A stretch of DNA of 64,000 nucleotides, taken from positions 40,604,001 through 40,668,000 of the forward strand of contig NC_134147.1 of the NCBI RefSeq assembly GCF_033958435.1, read 5' to 3'. The notes under the pieces were generated by a model that made no database searches, had not been told where the DNA came from, and was given only the letters and a program-made list of their open reading frames with translations. Of the stretch, positions 49,225 to 60,534 are shown piece after piece; position 1 is the stretch's first letter, and each line of letters begins with the position of its first letter. The DNA is from Carettochelys insculpta (Eukaryota; Chordata; Testudines; Carettochelyidae). The translations under genes and the position numbers were made by a program.

Positions 49225-49465
49225 TGAAGCGTTGCTGTAGCCATCTTGGGCCCAGGGTATTAGATAGACAAGATAGTAATATCTTTTACTGGGCCAACTA
49301 CTCCTGCTCAGAGAGACAAGCTTTCAAGCTTACACAGAGCTCTTCTTCTGATCACTTCATACAGGATCTGAAAAACAGCTTAGCGTAAGCTCAAAAGAAT
49401 GTGTCTCTCACCAGAAGAAATTGGTCCAATAGAATATATTACCTCACCCCCTTGTCTCTGTATAT
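49225..49465. mobile_element. Penelope-like head-to-head dimer, second subfamily
   Basis: The left half is antisense: GTTGCTGTAGCCATCTTGGG, AGTAATATCTTTTACTGGGC, GAGAGACAAGCTTTCAAGCT, ACACAGAGCTCTTCTTCTGA. The right half is sense: AGCTCAAAAGAATGTGTCTC, GAAATTGGTCCAATAGAATA, TATTACCTCACCC. This is a different sequence family from the others but has the same plan (CAGAAGAAGAGCTC stem, GAAAGC-type box, tail). The flanks TGTATATAT and TGTATATTA are only an approximate duplication. Confidence 0.5.
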
Positions 49466-49638
49466 TACATATAAGCACACAAGGCTGGATTTTCACAGGT
49501 GCTGAGTATCCACAGTTTCCATTCAGTGGCCTTCAGCTGGCCTTCTGAGCGCTCAGTGCTTCTAAAAATTAGGCTCATATTGTACCAGTGTATATATGCT
49601 ATGCAAATTGGCTATATGCGCACCGCCTTCTGTGTGAA

Positions 49639-50352
49639 CCAAAAATTCTTTCTTCCTACAGCTCTGTCAATTTAAAAAGCATTCTGGGCCCCTGCATTAT
49701 TTTCAGGGAGGGATCACATTTGTGCAGTGATGGTAGGTAGGATACTCAGTGGATGGCCAGTTGAAAACACAGTCATTGCATGGAAGCCTTACAGTGCACT
49801 GGAAAGCCAAATATCCATTCCAATACCAACATAAAGTATGTGGAAACCAAAAATTCTTTCTTTGTACATTCTTCTCAATTTGAAAAAAACACTCCAGGCC
49901 GCTGCATTATTTTCAGGGATCACATGCATGCAAATCATCAGTGGATGGCTAGTTGAGAATACAGTCACTGCACCCATGTTGGAAAAGTAATGTGTGCGGA
50001 AAGCAAAAATTCTTTCTTCTAATTTTGAGGGTCTCTGCATTATTTCCATGGATTGATATATTTTCAGGGGTTGGGAGGGGAATGATGAAAAAGCAATGGA
50101 CATCAAGAAGATGATGATGCGAAGACTTGCGAGAATACCCAGCATGCTACGGGGACGAGGGAACTGTGGGATAGCTTCCCACAATGCACTACTGAAACAG
50201 TCAATGTTAGCTAATTTATGTGTGGCAGCAATGCCTCGACTTTGTGGGGAGCATGATGAAAGTCAGGATGATCAAAATCGAACTTATAAATTCCAGTATT
50301 AGAAAAATCAATATAAATAAATTCGATTTTATCTTGTAGAGTAGACGCGGCC
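49639..50352. repeat. Three-unit tandem repeat ending in a Harbinger-like terminus
   Basis: The word ACCAAAAATTCTTTCTT starts units at about 49639 and 49846, and AGCAAAAATTCTTTCTT starts a third at about 50002. The units also share CTGCATTATTTTCAGGGA and AGTGGATGG(C/A)(C/T)AGTTGA. Unit spacing falls from about 205 to 155 bp through internal loss. The right end, read in reverse complement, is GGCCGCGTCTACTCTACAAG, a MITE-type terminus ending at 50352. I find no matching left terminus. GGGAACTGTGGGATAGC and TTCCCACAATGCAC at about 50159 form a further small palindrome. Confidence 0.55.
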
Positions 50353-52305
50353 TGAAAGAGGATTTAAGAGCTCTTTAGAAGCAAGGTGTCATCTGTATTT
50401 CACACTCAGAACTTCCACTGTCCCGGAACTTGCATGGCTGAATGGAGGGCTACAGAAGACCCTAAAACTGCAGCAAAATCAGAAGAGTATATAAACATGT
50501 AAGAACATCAGAATGATTTTGGTGCTTAAAATTTAAAGAACTCAACTCCCAGGGAAAACTCAGAAGTTCATGCTTGTTACTGAACTAGGAATTTTCTAAT
50601 GTACTCATACAAAAGATAATTATCTTTACATCAATAGACCGTTACTTGTCGAGTTCCCCCTCTCCAAAACAGCACCTCTGAGATTATTAAATTAGAAGCA
50701 TGAAAGTCAATGTCTGATATTAAAAACAGACCCAAATGCTACGTTTAGGATTAAAATGTCCCATGACATTGCCAAATTAGCCTAATACAACTGTTCCGGG
50801 AAAAGTAATCGAAAGTCTCCACGATTTTTGTTTGTGGAGATTTATTTTTGTATTTCTGTTATTCACTTATTTTTATGTTTCTATATTAAATTTCCTATTC
50901 AACTATATATAAAACTATGTTGAGAGTTGGAAATATAAACATCTTATGTGTATAATAAAGGTGTTTATTTCTTTTAAAGTCTAACCAGTATACTTTGCTT
51001 CAATTAAATTAATGAAAGACTGTAAGATAAAATATAAATCAACATTGTAAATTCTAAAGTGTAACTAAATTATAGTTTTGAATCATGGAAAATTCTTCTC
51101 TGTGCTATTTTAGATGGTAGATTCACTCAACATTTTACCATTGTTTATTCTTTAATAACTAATCATCCGTCTTGGTCTTTGAAAAGTTCCTGGCATTTCA
51201 CTAGTTTACACATTGATTGAATACTGTTCCCAGAACTGCAGATGGCACCATGCCAAATGCTGTGCTAATCAGCTGGAAGATTTATTCCAGTTGAGAAGTG
51301 TTATAAACATAAGGATTCATAAGGCATAGTGTTGAAAATGAATACTGATGCTTTCTTTGAGGTGGCTGAAAACTTTTTTGTGAGCTTTTTGATAAGAAAC
51401 AATGACAGTCTTTATGGACTCCTATCAGTGGGCTTTGATTTCAAAAATAAAACCATGTTCATTAGCACTTATATCAAATCAGCCTTAATAACTATCAGCA
51501 GTTTTAACAAATTAAAATATAATTGTATAGTGGAATATGTAGAGCAAATTGCATATGAAAAAATACATGAGGAAATTCATGGATTAACTACTGCGCATAT
51601 GAACAGATATATTTGCTGCAACAGGATATATTATTATACTAGTAGATGGGTGGAGAGAGAATACAAAGGAAGCTGAAAATATTCAAAAGGAAGCAACTGG
51701 CAGGTAAATGCACTGAGCCAGAAAGGAATAATAAGGAGAGAGGCAGTGAGTGGAAAAAAGAAAGGATAGTAATTTCTTAAATAAAGAAACAAAAAGTAGA
51801 CAGAAATGTATGCTGCAGTTTGGAGTCCTATGAAACGCAGATTACAGAATAACAAACACGTGTACTTAACACAGAACAAGATGTAATTTGCTTACTTGAA
51901 TATGACTGTAATAGTAAACCTCCATTATGCGGGATCTATTGAAAGAGGAGAGGCTAAAATTAAGAGACAGAAGTGTGGCAATGTCAGAGAAGCCATAGAT
52001 AATCATTGAAACGGGGTGGAACAATGGATGCAGGAGTAAAAAGAGCACATGCTGAACTTAGCGAAACAACAGAACACATGCAGCAATTTCATCCCTGGTG
52101 TGGCTACTGCATTGGTGGAGTCATGCCAGGGACGAATTTGGTATATGACCAATAAGAAGTCCAAGGTTTAAAAAAGCCACTGGTAATAACTGGGATCTCC
52201 GTTTGAGTCACCCAACTTGAGACATCAAGGGAGACTTATTTTCACCAAGTCCTTTAGGTTTTTCATTCTCTTCTCCCATTTTTATAACAAGAAAAGGTAC
52301 AGTTT
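50353..52305. other. Unannotated AT-rich DNA
   Basis: No named repeat or exon. The frame at 51329-51676 (115 codons) is AT-rich chance coding without motifs. Confidence 0.5.
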
Positions 52306-52318
52306 TAGTTCAGGCAAA

Positions 52319-52619
52319 TAGTAACAGAGAGGGAGAGGTGCTAGTCTATATACTATCAAAACGAAAAAGCAGTCAAGTCGCACTTCAAAGACTAACAAAA
52401 TAATTTATTAGGTGAGCTTTTGTGAGACAGACCCACTTCTTCAGACCAGAATTCTGATTTGGCAACTTTGATTACTGTTTTTGGTTCTGTATGCCTTAAA
52501 TATTGAGTCTGTTCTGGTATGGCTGTGGTCTGAAGAAGTGGGTCTGTCCCACAAAAGCTCATCACCTAATAAATTATTTTTAGTCTTTAAAGTGCTACTT
52601 GACTGCTTTTTTGTTTTGA
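52319..52619. mobile_element. Penelope-like head-to-head dimer, 13-bp duplication
   Basis: The left antisense half runs from TAGTAACAGAGAGGGAGAGG through TCTATATACTATCAAAAC and GGTGAGCTTTTGTGAGACAG to CCACTTCTTCAGACC (about 52447). The right sense half runs from about 52495 (AAATATTGAGTCTGTTCTGG) through CTGAAGAAGTGGGTCTGTCC and CAAAAGCTCATCACC to GTTTTGATAG. The duplication TAGTTCAGGCAAA lies at 52306-52318 and 52620-52632. The GAAA box has decayed to AAAA in the right half. Confidence 0.65.
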
Positions 52620-52632
52620 TAGTTCAGGCAAA

Positions 52633-52940
52633 ATATTGCCTCACTCTCCATTGAAAACAGTTTAGCGAGGGTCAAAGAGGGATGTCTACACTGCAGCAGG
52701 TAGGTGTCATTTCCAGATTGAGCAGACAAACCCACACTAGGTCTGAGACAGCAAACTAAACATAGATGTGTTGCTGGAGGATGAGGTCATTTCCCCAGTC
52801 TCATGCATGACTCTAGGTATGTATTTGGGTGGCTAGCCCATCCTATGGCTCACACAACCATTTCTTTTCTTTTCTTTGAAACTTTTTATTAAAGCAAAGT
52901 TACAATAAAACATTAACCTACTACATCAGATATTACTTAC
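52633..52940. other. Unannotated; presumed intron of the minus-strand gene
   Basis: No repeat that I can name. It immediately follows the donor of the exon at 52941-53062 on the minus strand. Confidence 0.4.
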
Positions 52941-53062
52941 TCGGGATCGAGCTAAAGATTCTGGCTTGCTGGCTGGGAGGTTCTTCTCTCCTGGGTAGTC
53001 TCCTTTTGGTGCATCTCTTACATATGGTTTGCCCTGTGTTTCAAACAGGACGAGGTCAAAGC
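52941..53062 (-). CDS. Internal exon, unidentified host gene
   Basis: On the minus strand an acceptor (ATTTATTAGCAG) precedes 122 bp, and a near-consensus donor (CGA then GTAAGTAA) follows. The exon begins with GC, two bases completing a codon, and then has 40 open codons. The frame contains F-D-L-V-L-F-E-T-Q-G-K-P-Y-V-R-D, then P-K-G-D-Y-P-G-E-K-N, then S-K-P-E-S-L-A-R-S-R. The hydrophilic, lysine- and proline-rich mix is that of a real soluble protein segment. The upstream exon at 61113-61262 ends with a single G, so the codon across the junction is GGC (Gly) and the frame stays open. I do not recognise the protein. The intron between them would be about 8 kb and is full of hAT and Penelope-like copies. 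Confidence 0.6.
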
Positions 53063-53932
53063 CTGCTAATAAATTGTTAATGCTCATCAGCAAAGTGTAG
53101 CAGACAGTCCACTGTAGGCTAGTGCAGAGTAGAGTCATATCTCAGCTTTTTACTAACTGTTTGTGTAAATGAGCCTGCAGCAATTCTTTTTACTGAGTAA
53201 TCTGCACTGTTAGACCCTTGGTATCGTCTTCAAGAGTGAGAAAGAATGGTGGAAGGAAGGAGACCTATTTATGGTGTCTGGAGAGCACCATTCACTGCAG
53301 CATTAAGATGCAAACTTGATCAAACTTGGTCACTGAAATATACCAGACAGATGAACTCAACAATCCAAGCTGGATATAAAAAGAGGTGCTCCATTTGCCT
53401 CACTTTATGATCCATTCTGGCTTGTTTTCTAATCTGATACAAGATGCAGAGAACAGCAAACTTCTGAAGTAATCAACAATGATGTCTATCATATATGGTT
53501 AGGTACAGTACCCACAATATGAAGTCAAACATTGAATGTTTGTGTCAGTAAGAGAAAAGAAGCTAAATACTAAACATATTCTCCTTGGTTATGATGGCTA
53601 TGCTAATGGGATTCATTTTATGGATCACACAAAACAAGCACAAATATTATCATGATACCTCACTCTTCCAAAATCCTGGGAACAATTGTGCTATTGATTG
53701 ATAGATATAGTTTTCCATGGATTTGAAGGAAAACTTCTGCTTTAAATCTAGTGATACACAACTCATGATGATGGTAATATAGGAAAGTTTGGGCTTTCCT
53801 CTCTGGGGCAAGCCAACAGATTCCACAGTGCCAGTGATTTCCAGTGGTCAGTGGTCTCGCTGCCATATAGGTGGCAGTACTGGTCCACTAAAATCAGTGC
53901 CACTATTTGTTATTTCCTTGAATAAGATAAAG
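53063..53932. other. Unannotated; presumed intron
   Basis: No nameable feature. Confidence 0.45.
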
Positions 53933-54262
53933 CTGTGGTTCTCAGCCAGGGGTTTGGGAACCCTGAAGGCTGCAAACAGGTTTCAGAGGGTCCATCAAGC
54001 AGCCCTGGTGTTAAGTTGCTAATGCCCAGGGCAGAAAGCCAAAGCCCCACTGTGCAGGACTGGAGTCTAAGGCTGAAGACAAAGCATGAGTAACTTACCT
54101 TTGCATTGCTCCCTGTAGTGTGGGGTCTGGGGCAATTGCCTTGCTTACTGCCCCTAATGCCAGCCCTGGCTTGCACAAAAACAGCTGTGACACAGCTGGA
54201 CCAGACAGTTACTATAGCATATTGAGAGGCCTCAGAAAGAAAAAAATATTGAGAACCCCTTA
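53933..54262. mobile_element. hAT-like non-autonomous element, diverged
   Basis: The left end CTGTGGTTCTCAGCCAGGGG and right end (reverse complement) TAAGGGGTTCTCAATATTTT share GGTTCTCA with the CAGTGGTTCTCAACC terminus of hAT elements. No clean 8-bp duplication is present. Confidence 0.5.
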
Positions 54263-55557
54263 GGCAGGGCTTTTGGTGCTTTCATTTTCTAGTGCTTGTG
54301 AGTGGTGAAAAAATTTAATAACATTTACAGAATGTTATAGGGCCATGTCACAGAGCCCCAGCCCAGAGCAATCCCCATGCACATAGAAGAGACTCACTGG
54401 CTTGCCGCACACCCTTGACTCTGGATATGAGATGGCTACATTTTTCCATTGATCACTTACTCCTGCTGATCACCTCTGTCGGGGTCTTTTGTGGCCTAAT
54501 TCTCCAGCCAAGTCCCTTAAAAGTTTAATCCCCTACTGATGTCCCAAAATGAACACCAACTTCAACAATTGTCCCAACCTAACATAAAGGCGGGGGAGGG
54601 CATTTGCCTTCTGAGCTCAACCCATCCTTCTTTTCACTCTTAGCAGAGCACTGATGCCACAAGATTTCCCTTGCTAGGTACTGAAGTTAGTTTAACTCAC
54701 AATGATACTCTGCCTTTCCTGGCATCATTACAGTTCTCTTTTCCTCTTGCAGGATGCTGGCCTCGGAACTGCATCCTTAGAGCCAGACCTCTTGTTTCAG
54801 GGGCTGATAGTCAGGATTAGATCCACTTCTCTGGCTTAGCTCTCTAGCTACAATCCAGCTCAGCTGCTTTCCACCACATACAGCCCCTAATTGCTGGGTT
54901 TCCTCCCTTGTAAGTCCTTTACTGGGCATAGCTGTGGCAGGAACAACTTGCATTTCCATAAAAATACAAATGCTCAGAGCTCCCAGTGGTTTGCAACAGC
55001 GAGATGGAATTATGGCCACTGAGAAGTAGCTGCAGGAAGCTGTTGTGTGCCAGCAACGTCTCAGATTCATCTGCCGGTCCCCTTTTGCAACCAATCACAG
55101 TTTGCAGGTTTACGATTTTTACTCAAAGCAATCAACTGCAAAGTACATCTTCATAAAAGCAGCCAGAAAAGATCAGACGATAGAAATCAACTCAAAATTT
55201 ACTCTGATAAGAATAGTAAAATGAATTTTAACAAACAAACATTTACAAGTCACTTGAAGATGCAAAACAGGAACAGCAAAACTAAACTGTGCTAGCTGAG
55301 TGTATCTGCTTGGAGAGCAGCTGTACATTTGTTGCAGTAAGAGGAAGAGGAAAGGGGTTGAGACGACATGAATTACAAGTTTGTGTTTATAAGAAAAAAT
55401 TTGTTGGCAGTGTTTCATCATTATTTTAAAATAAATGTTTTAAGAATGATCTGATGTCCTGCTATTAAAGAGGAATAAGATCATTTAAAACACAAAAAGG
55501 TTAGGATGCATAGATATTTCAATATTATTTAGTTGGATTATCTTCACTGCAAATGAC
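54263..55557. other. Unannotated; presumed intron
   Basis: The stretch 54340-55120 is GC-richer than its surroundings and resembles an LTR or other dispersed element in composition, but I can show no termini. Confidence 0.4.
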
Positions 55558-56282
55558 TAGGGCCCCAGCAAATTCACTGATCATTTTGGTCAATTTCATG
55601 GCCATACGATTTTTAAAATTGGCAGATTTTGTAATTTCAAGTATTTAAACCCAAAATGTTCTGGCCTTGTATTTGTAGGGGTCCTGACCCAAAAAGGAGC
55701 AGCATGAGGGTCACAATATTATTGTGGGGTGTGCTGCACTAATACCCTTACTTCTGTGCTGCTGTTGGTGGCGGCATTGCCTTCAGAGCTGGGCAGTTGA
55801 AGAGAAGAGGCTGCTGGCTGGGAGTCCACCTCTGAAGGTAAAGCTACCGCCAGCTGTAGCACAGAAGTATGGATGGCCTGGTATGGTATTATCACCTGTA
55901 CTTCTGCACTGCTGCTTGCCGAGCTGGAACCTTAGTAGGCAGCTGCCAATCTCTGAGTGCCCAGCATTGAACACAGCTATACAGAAGTCAGGGTGACATG
56001 GGCATAACATTACTACCGTTACTTCTGTACTGCTGCTGGCAGGGTACTGCCTTCAGAGCTGGGCACCCGGCCAAAATTACAACCACTGCTCTCCAGTTGC
56101 CCAGCACTGCAGGCTACATAGAAGTAAGGGTGGCAATATTGTGACCCTCCTAAAATAACCCACAGTTTGAGAAATGCTGGTCTCCCCATGAAATCTGTAT
56201 AGTATAAGGTAAAACGACATAAAAGACCAGATGTCATGGTCCATGATACGTATTGTATAGCTGTGAATTTGTTAGGGCCCTT
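55558..56282. mobile_element. Non-autonomous DNA transposon with internal tandem repeats
   Basis: The left end TAGGGCCCCAGCAAATTCAC and the right end (reverse complement) AAGGGCCCTAACAAATTCAC are inverted repeats. Inside, the block CTTACTTCTG(T/C)GCTGCTG...TTCAGAGCTGGGC recurs at about 55747, 55900 and 56020. I recognise this as a common turtle/bird repeat of probable hAT type. The target duplication is not clear. Confidence 0.6.
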
Positions 56283-56633
56283 GGTATAAGTAGTATGTAG
56301 GATAAGAGCTTAATAATTAAATACTGAACAAAGAACAAAATCAAAAGCAACATCATAAACTACCATTTTTCAGTATACACAAGACACCGAAATTCTGATA
56401 CGTTATTTTCATGCAAAGTTTGTAATGAGAACAGGAATTGGCACACCCTTGCACCATTGTCTTCCCATTGCTTTAATGAGAATGGGAAATGATAAGAGCA
56501 TAACTAATTTGCCTTTTGAGACTAACATTGTCATCTTGTGGCTCTGCTCAGATACCAAAGAATGAAGAATGCTGGACATCTCTGTTAGATCACAGAGGAA
56601 ATCATAAGAAGAATGACACTCTATCGTCTAGGA

Positions 56634-57197
56634 CAGTGTTTCTTAAACTAAGTTCCACAGACAACTGGTGTTCGCAGGTGTGCTACAAGCATTGGAAAAG
56701 TACACCGATGGGGTATATTTTCTGATATTAAAACTAGATATAATGTTACTTCTTCATTGTTATAATACCTGATTAAATTACTTTATTTTGTTTTTGCTGT
56801 ATATGTTGCCAACAAAACCCCGCACACCCACTGGCAGCATTATACCGCTCCCTGTTCAGATATAGGGCCTCTCCTGATGGCGTTCTGTTGACAAAACAAC
56901 CATCTACATGCTCTGGGGCCCTTTTGTTGATAAACAGGGCTTCCGGTTCACTGGGCAGCCCTGTTTGCAGAGCTTCCGGTCAGCCATTCTGTCAAGAGAG
57001 GGCTGGGCATGCTGGCTGCTCTCTGTTGGCAGAGCAGATTGCTCTTTCCATCTGCTTTTGTGTGTAGACTTGATCTGTCAAAAGAGGTCCTGCCAGGAAA
57101 TCTCTTCCAAAAGTGATATCTGTTGACAGAGAATTCCTGTATAGACGTGGCCTTATTGTTTGGAGTTTCATGGTCCCAAAAAGTTTAAGAAACACTG
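56634..57197. mobile_element. hAT-like element, 564 bp, with 8-bp duplication
   Basis: The ends are a perfect 16-bp inverted repeat CAGTGTTTCTTAAACT (56634-56649; complement at 57182-57197). Flanks GTCTAGGA (56626-56633) and GTCTAGAA (57198-57205) match at 7 of 8 bases, as expected for hAT insertion. Most of its interior is a second element (56805-57152). Confidence 0.75.
56805..57152 (-). mobile_element. Harbinger-like MITE nested in the hAT element
   Basis: The right end in reverse complement reads GGCCACGTCTATACAGGAAT and continues with CTCTGTCAACAGATATCAC and TCTTTTGACAGATCAAG, repeated TGTCAACAGA-type words. The left terminus is not recognisable, so it is approximate. Nesting shows that the hAT element is the older of the two. 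Confidence 0.55.
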
Positions 57198-57248
57198 GTC
57201 TAGAAGTAGAGTGCATTGTAGAAATAGAGTACAAACATTATGATTTCC

Positions 57249-57448
57249 AAAACAAAAAGCAGTCAAGTAGCACTTTAAAGACTAGCGAAATAAGTTATTA
57301 GGTGAACTTTCGTGGGACAGACCCACTTCTTCAGACCATAGCCAAACCAGAACAGACTCAATATTTAATTATTTTGCTAGTCTTTAAAGTGCTACTTGAC
57401 TGCTTTTTGTTTTGATAGTATATAGACTAGCACGGCTCCCTCTCTGTT
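57249..57448. mobile_element. Penelope-like head-to-head dimer, 12-bp duplication
   Basis: The left antisense half contains AAAACAAAAAGCAGTCAAGT, GAACTTTCGTGGGACAGACC and CACTTCTTCAGACC, so its hammerhead-like GAAA box is intact. The right sense half begins near 57358 with TCAATATTTAATTATTTTGC and continues through GTCTTTAAAGTGCTACTTGA to TATAGACTAGCACGGC and CTCCCTCTCTGTT. The duplication ATTATGATTTCC is at 57237-57248 and 57449-57460. It inserted about 50 bp from the hAT element. Confidence 0.66.
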
Positions 57449-57460
57449 ATTATGATTTCC

Positions 57461-58670
57461 CTGCTACTTTACTTAAGGCTGGTGCACTATTTTACAATTG
57501 TAAAGACTTTGCCCAGTTGGGATCCTCACACGTAAGGTAAAAGCTGAAAGGGGAGGATGAGAAATCAAAAAACCCCCCACAGATGGCAAAGTGAGAATGA
57601 TAGAACAAATCAAACACAGAAATTCATGACAAGTCCAAGCCACACATTCAATTCCAGATCCAAAGTTCAGGCCTATCTCCTGACGAAAATAGAATTGGAG
57701 AGATGGTGGGATTTAATGATTGTCTTTGAGATTCAGAGCTCTTTTAGGTGCTTCTTGACATGATAAGCAGCAATTCTTTTGCAGTATTCAGGTACTACAA
57801 TTCATTAAAGTTTTGCATCCAGACTGCTAACTGAAAGGAATGCATATTGTTTTTGTTCCTTTTTGTTTAGATCAGGGTCATTGTATCAGTAGTCAGTGTG
57901 AGATAATCAGGCTTCATGCTAACAATGGAGTATATCACAAAAAAGGATAGAAATCAATCGTAGTTTGAAACATTATACATTCACAACCCTACAAATCCCA
58001 ATCCAACCCATTCCTCAGCTAGCCCCCAGTTTGTCATAGATATGGAAAAAGGTGCCAAGATAGCTTAAAAATAAGTTTGCATCATGTCACTCTATTTTGA
58101 CTTGTGGGATGTGAAGCTTGGATGTAACAAAGAATCTGGGCCACTATTTGAGAACACCTTTTTTGGCAAGGTTAGTGAGTGCAGAGGCATTAGCCAAGCC
58201 TGTCTTTTGTTCCTAAACTCCTTCAGACATACACAGTGTGTTTTTCAGGGTTAAGAAAAGCATATGTCAACATCACCATCTAACGTGTCTATGGCTGTAT
58301 TGTTACCATTCAAATAGCTACCTATGAATGACACCAAATCTATTGGGGCTAGAAAATGTAGCAAAGTTACATACGTCTAAGGGTCCTAGTTTGCATTTTG
58401 ATTTATATTTAAAAAAAGAAGTCCATCAAAGAGAGAGCTACAAGTCAGTTTGAACAAGAAGATCATCCAGAAACTGAGATCTCCAAAAGGAACAATGCAG
58501 ACAAAACCTTTATTTATTTATTTATTTGATGATGGGGGGGGAGGGCAGACTGTTCATTTTCATTGTCATCCAATGCATTTTATTAATCTGAGTCTGCTGA
58601 AGTACAACAGGCTACATCTATTGATTTAGCATTTTGTAATAAAACAGATCACTAAAGTGCTTAAGGATTC
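57461..58670. other. Unannotated; presumed intron
   Basis: Low-complexity (TTTA)n lies at about 58508-58528. Nothing else can be named. Confidence 0.45.
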
Positions 58671-58744
58671 TCAGTCTTTAAAGTGCTACATGACTGCATT
58701 TTGTTTGTTAGAATACAGACTAAGACCGCTACTTCTCTGTTACT
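58671..58744 (+). mobile_element. Penelope-like tail fragment
   Basis: CAGTCTTTAAAGTGCTACATG, CTGCATTTTGTTTGTTAG and AATACAGACTAAGACCGC, then TTCTCTGTTAC, match the tails of the other copies. The hammerhead-like part is missing. Confidence 0.55.
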
Positions 58745-60526
58745 ATGGATCGTTACTGTTACTTGTGATGGATATTTTCTGAGCTTTATCCTTGTTAAAA
58801 CAATAGGATGGACATGCAAAATTTGCTGATATACCATCATTTTCACAGATGAGGTGGAACAAGGATTTCCATAAATGCTGTATTGTGGATATACTAACTT
58901 TAATATCTGGTCTTAGGGTACCAGCTTATCCCTTTACAAAGCACCTTAAAATACAGTAGCCAAGGAAAATATGCTTCAGCTAAAAGTTACAATTTTTTTC
59001 CCCACTGAATGCTTTTAATATGGGTTACGGAGTACCCTTATTAGTATAAACTGCAAATTGACATAATACATCACTGTATCTACGTGAAAGAGACACTTAG
59101 TTATGCCTCCAAACAAGGGATCAACACAATATATCATAATGGCTCCAAAACAGCTGTCAGCAGTATGTATTATTAATATTTTCAGGCACATATATTTCAG
59201 CCCATGTGATGTTCTTTATGGATAGAGGCTCAGGTGCCAAGCTGCACTTAGGAAGCAAATAATACATTTATTTTATTTTGTACTTTTTGCTTCCCTGGAA
59301 AAGGAGATTTTTTTTACCCACCTTTCCTATGGACTCTTAATATTATATGACCTTTATCCTCATCTCCTTGTTTTACCAATGATAGCAGAACACCTCAGCT
59401 GAGTCTGCAGAGTGGCTGCTCAGTATGTGATGTGTGCACACACAAACACACCATGCAGGAGGAGGAAAATAGTATGCTGTGGCTGGAGGCAGGTTCCCAC
59501 ATACAATGCACTACAGCAGAGAAGCCTCACCATCTATCACGTGGTAGCCACAGTAAAGAGTAGCTCACATTCTTAGTCTGGGAACTTGCTTTAGGCAAAC
59601 TGCAAGAATTGTCCTGCTGCCTTTTACCTTATGTGGGATTGTGATTGGATGACACATGTCAATAATCTGGTAGAGATAGAAGAATGGCTAGCTGACTGGA
59701 TCCCCATCTGAGAACAAATTAAAATTAAAGAAAAGCTCAGAATCTCATTCTGAATTCCAGGGGATTATTATTATTGATGGTGAGATGTGCACAAAATAAG
59801 GGAGTTTATTTATTAAATTCAGGGACTTTTTATAACTACTCACAGCAACAATTTATGAGTTAACAAAACTATTCATCAGTTCAAAGAAACCCAATAAAGT
59901 TTCTAAATAAAGCATATAAGGCCTTTTTTGATGTGTCGATATCCATTAGGGATGAGTGAGCCAGGCTGGGCAACTGAAGAATTGACCCAAGACTTGCCCA
60001 AAATTTGAAATAACCACAATCTGATCTTTGAGATTTGAAACCATTTGGTTATCATTTTGGGATTTTTCCCACTTCCGTCTGTCTAGGCTTTGTCTATTTT
60101 AGCTTCCTTTGGTTGTCACTCCCTATTCTTTTCTCTCTCTTCTGAGAACTAGTTTTGGTTTTGGTTTTGGTTTTTAAATCTGGTTGTCTGGTACAAAAAT
60201 GGGAAGGCTGGGTCAAATCACCGGGCCTTGTGTTTTGACTTGAAAGCAGAAAGGACAATTTTCTCTTTCAGCTCGTTGGACATATGTTTCCTGCTTCCAT
60301 CCTGTCTTGAAATTTTCACTGTCCTTAGGTGCTGCAGCTGATAATGGCTATGGAGGGAGAGGGAATCACTGCATTGTCCCAACATATTAAGAACCCTGAA
60401 GATCAAGAGTAGGCCTTTGAAGTTGATTGTGGGTTTGCTGGTCAGCTTGTGAAGAGTTCAGAGCTCTGGGGGACATATTCTGTATTCCTCAGCAGGTGGG
60501 TTAGTGCACTCTGCACTAGCTACATG
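58745..60526. other. Unannotated; presumed intron
   Basis: No supportable feature. Short TTTTGG repeats lie at about 60150-60175. Confidence 0.45.
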
Positions 60527-60534
60527 CTTCAGAG

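Noticed and set aside
49789..50184. 131-codon minus-strand frame
   Set aside because: It spans the second and third units of the tandem repeat at 49639-50352 and so is repeat-derived.
51329..51676. 115-codon plus-strand frame
   Set aside because: AT-rich sequence yields such frames by chance; there is no splice context or motif.
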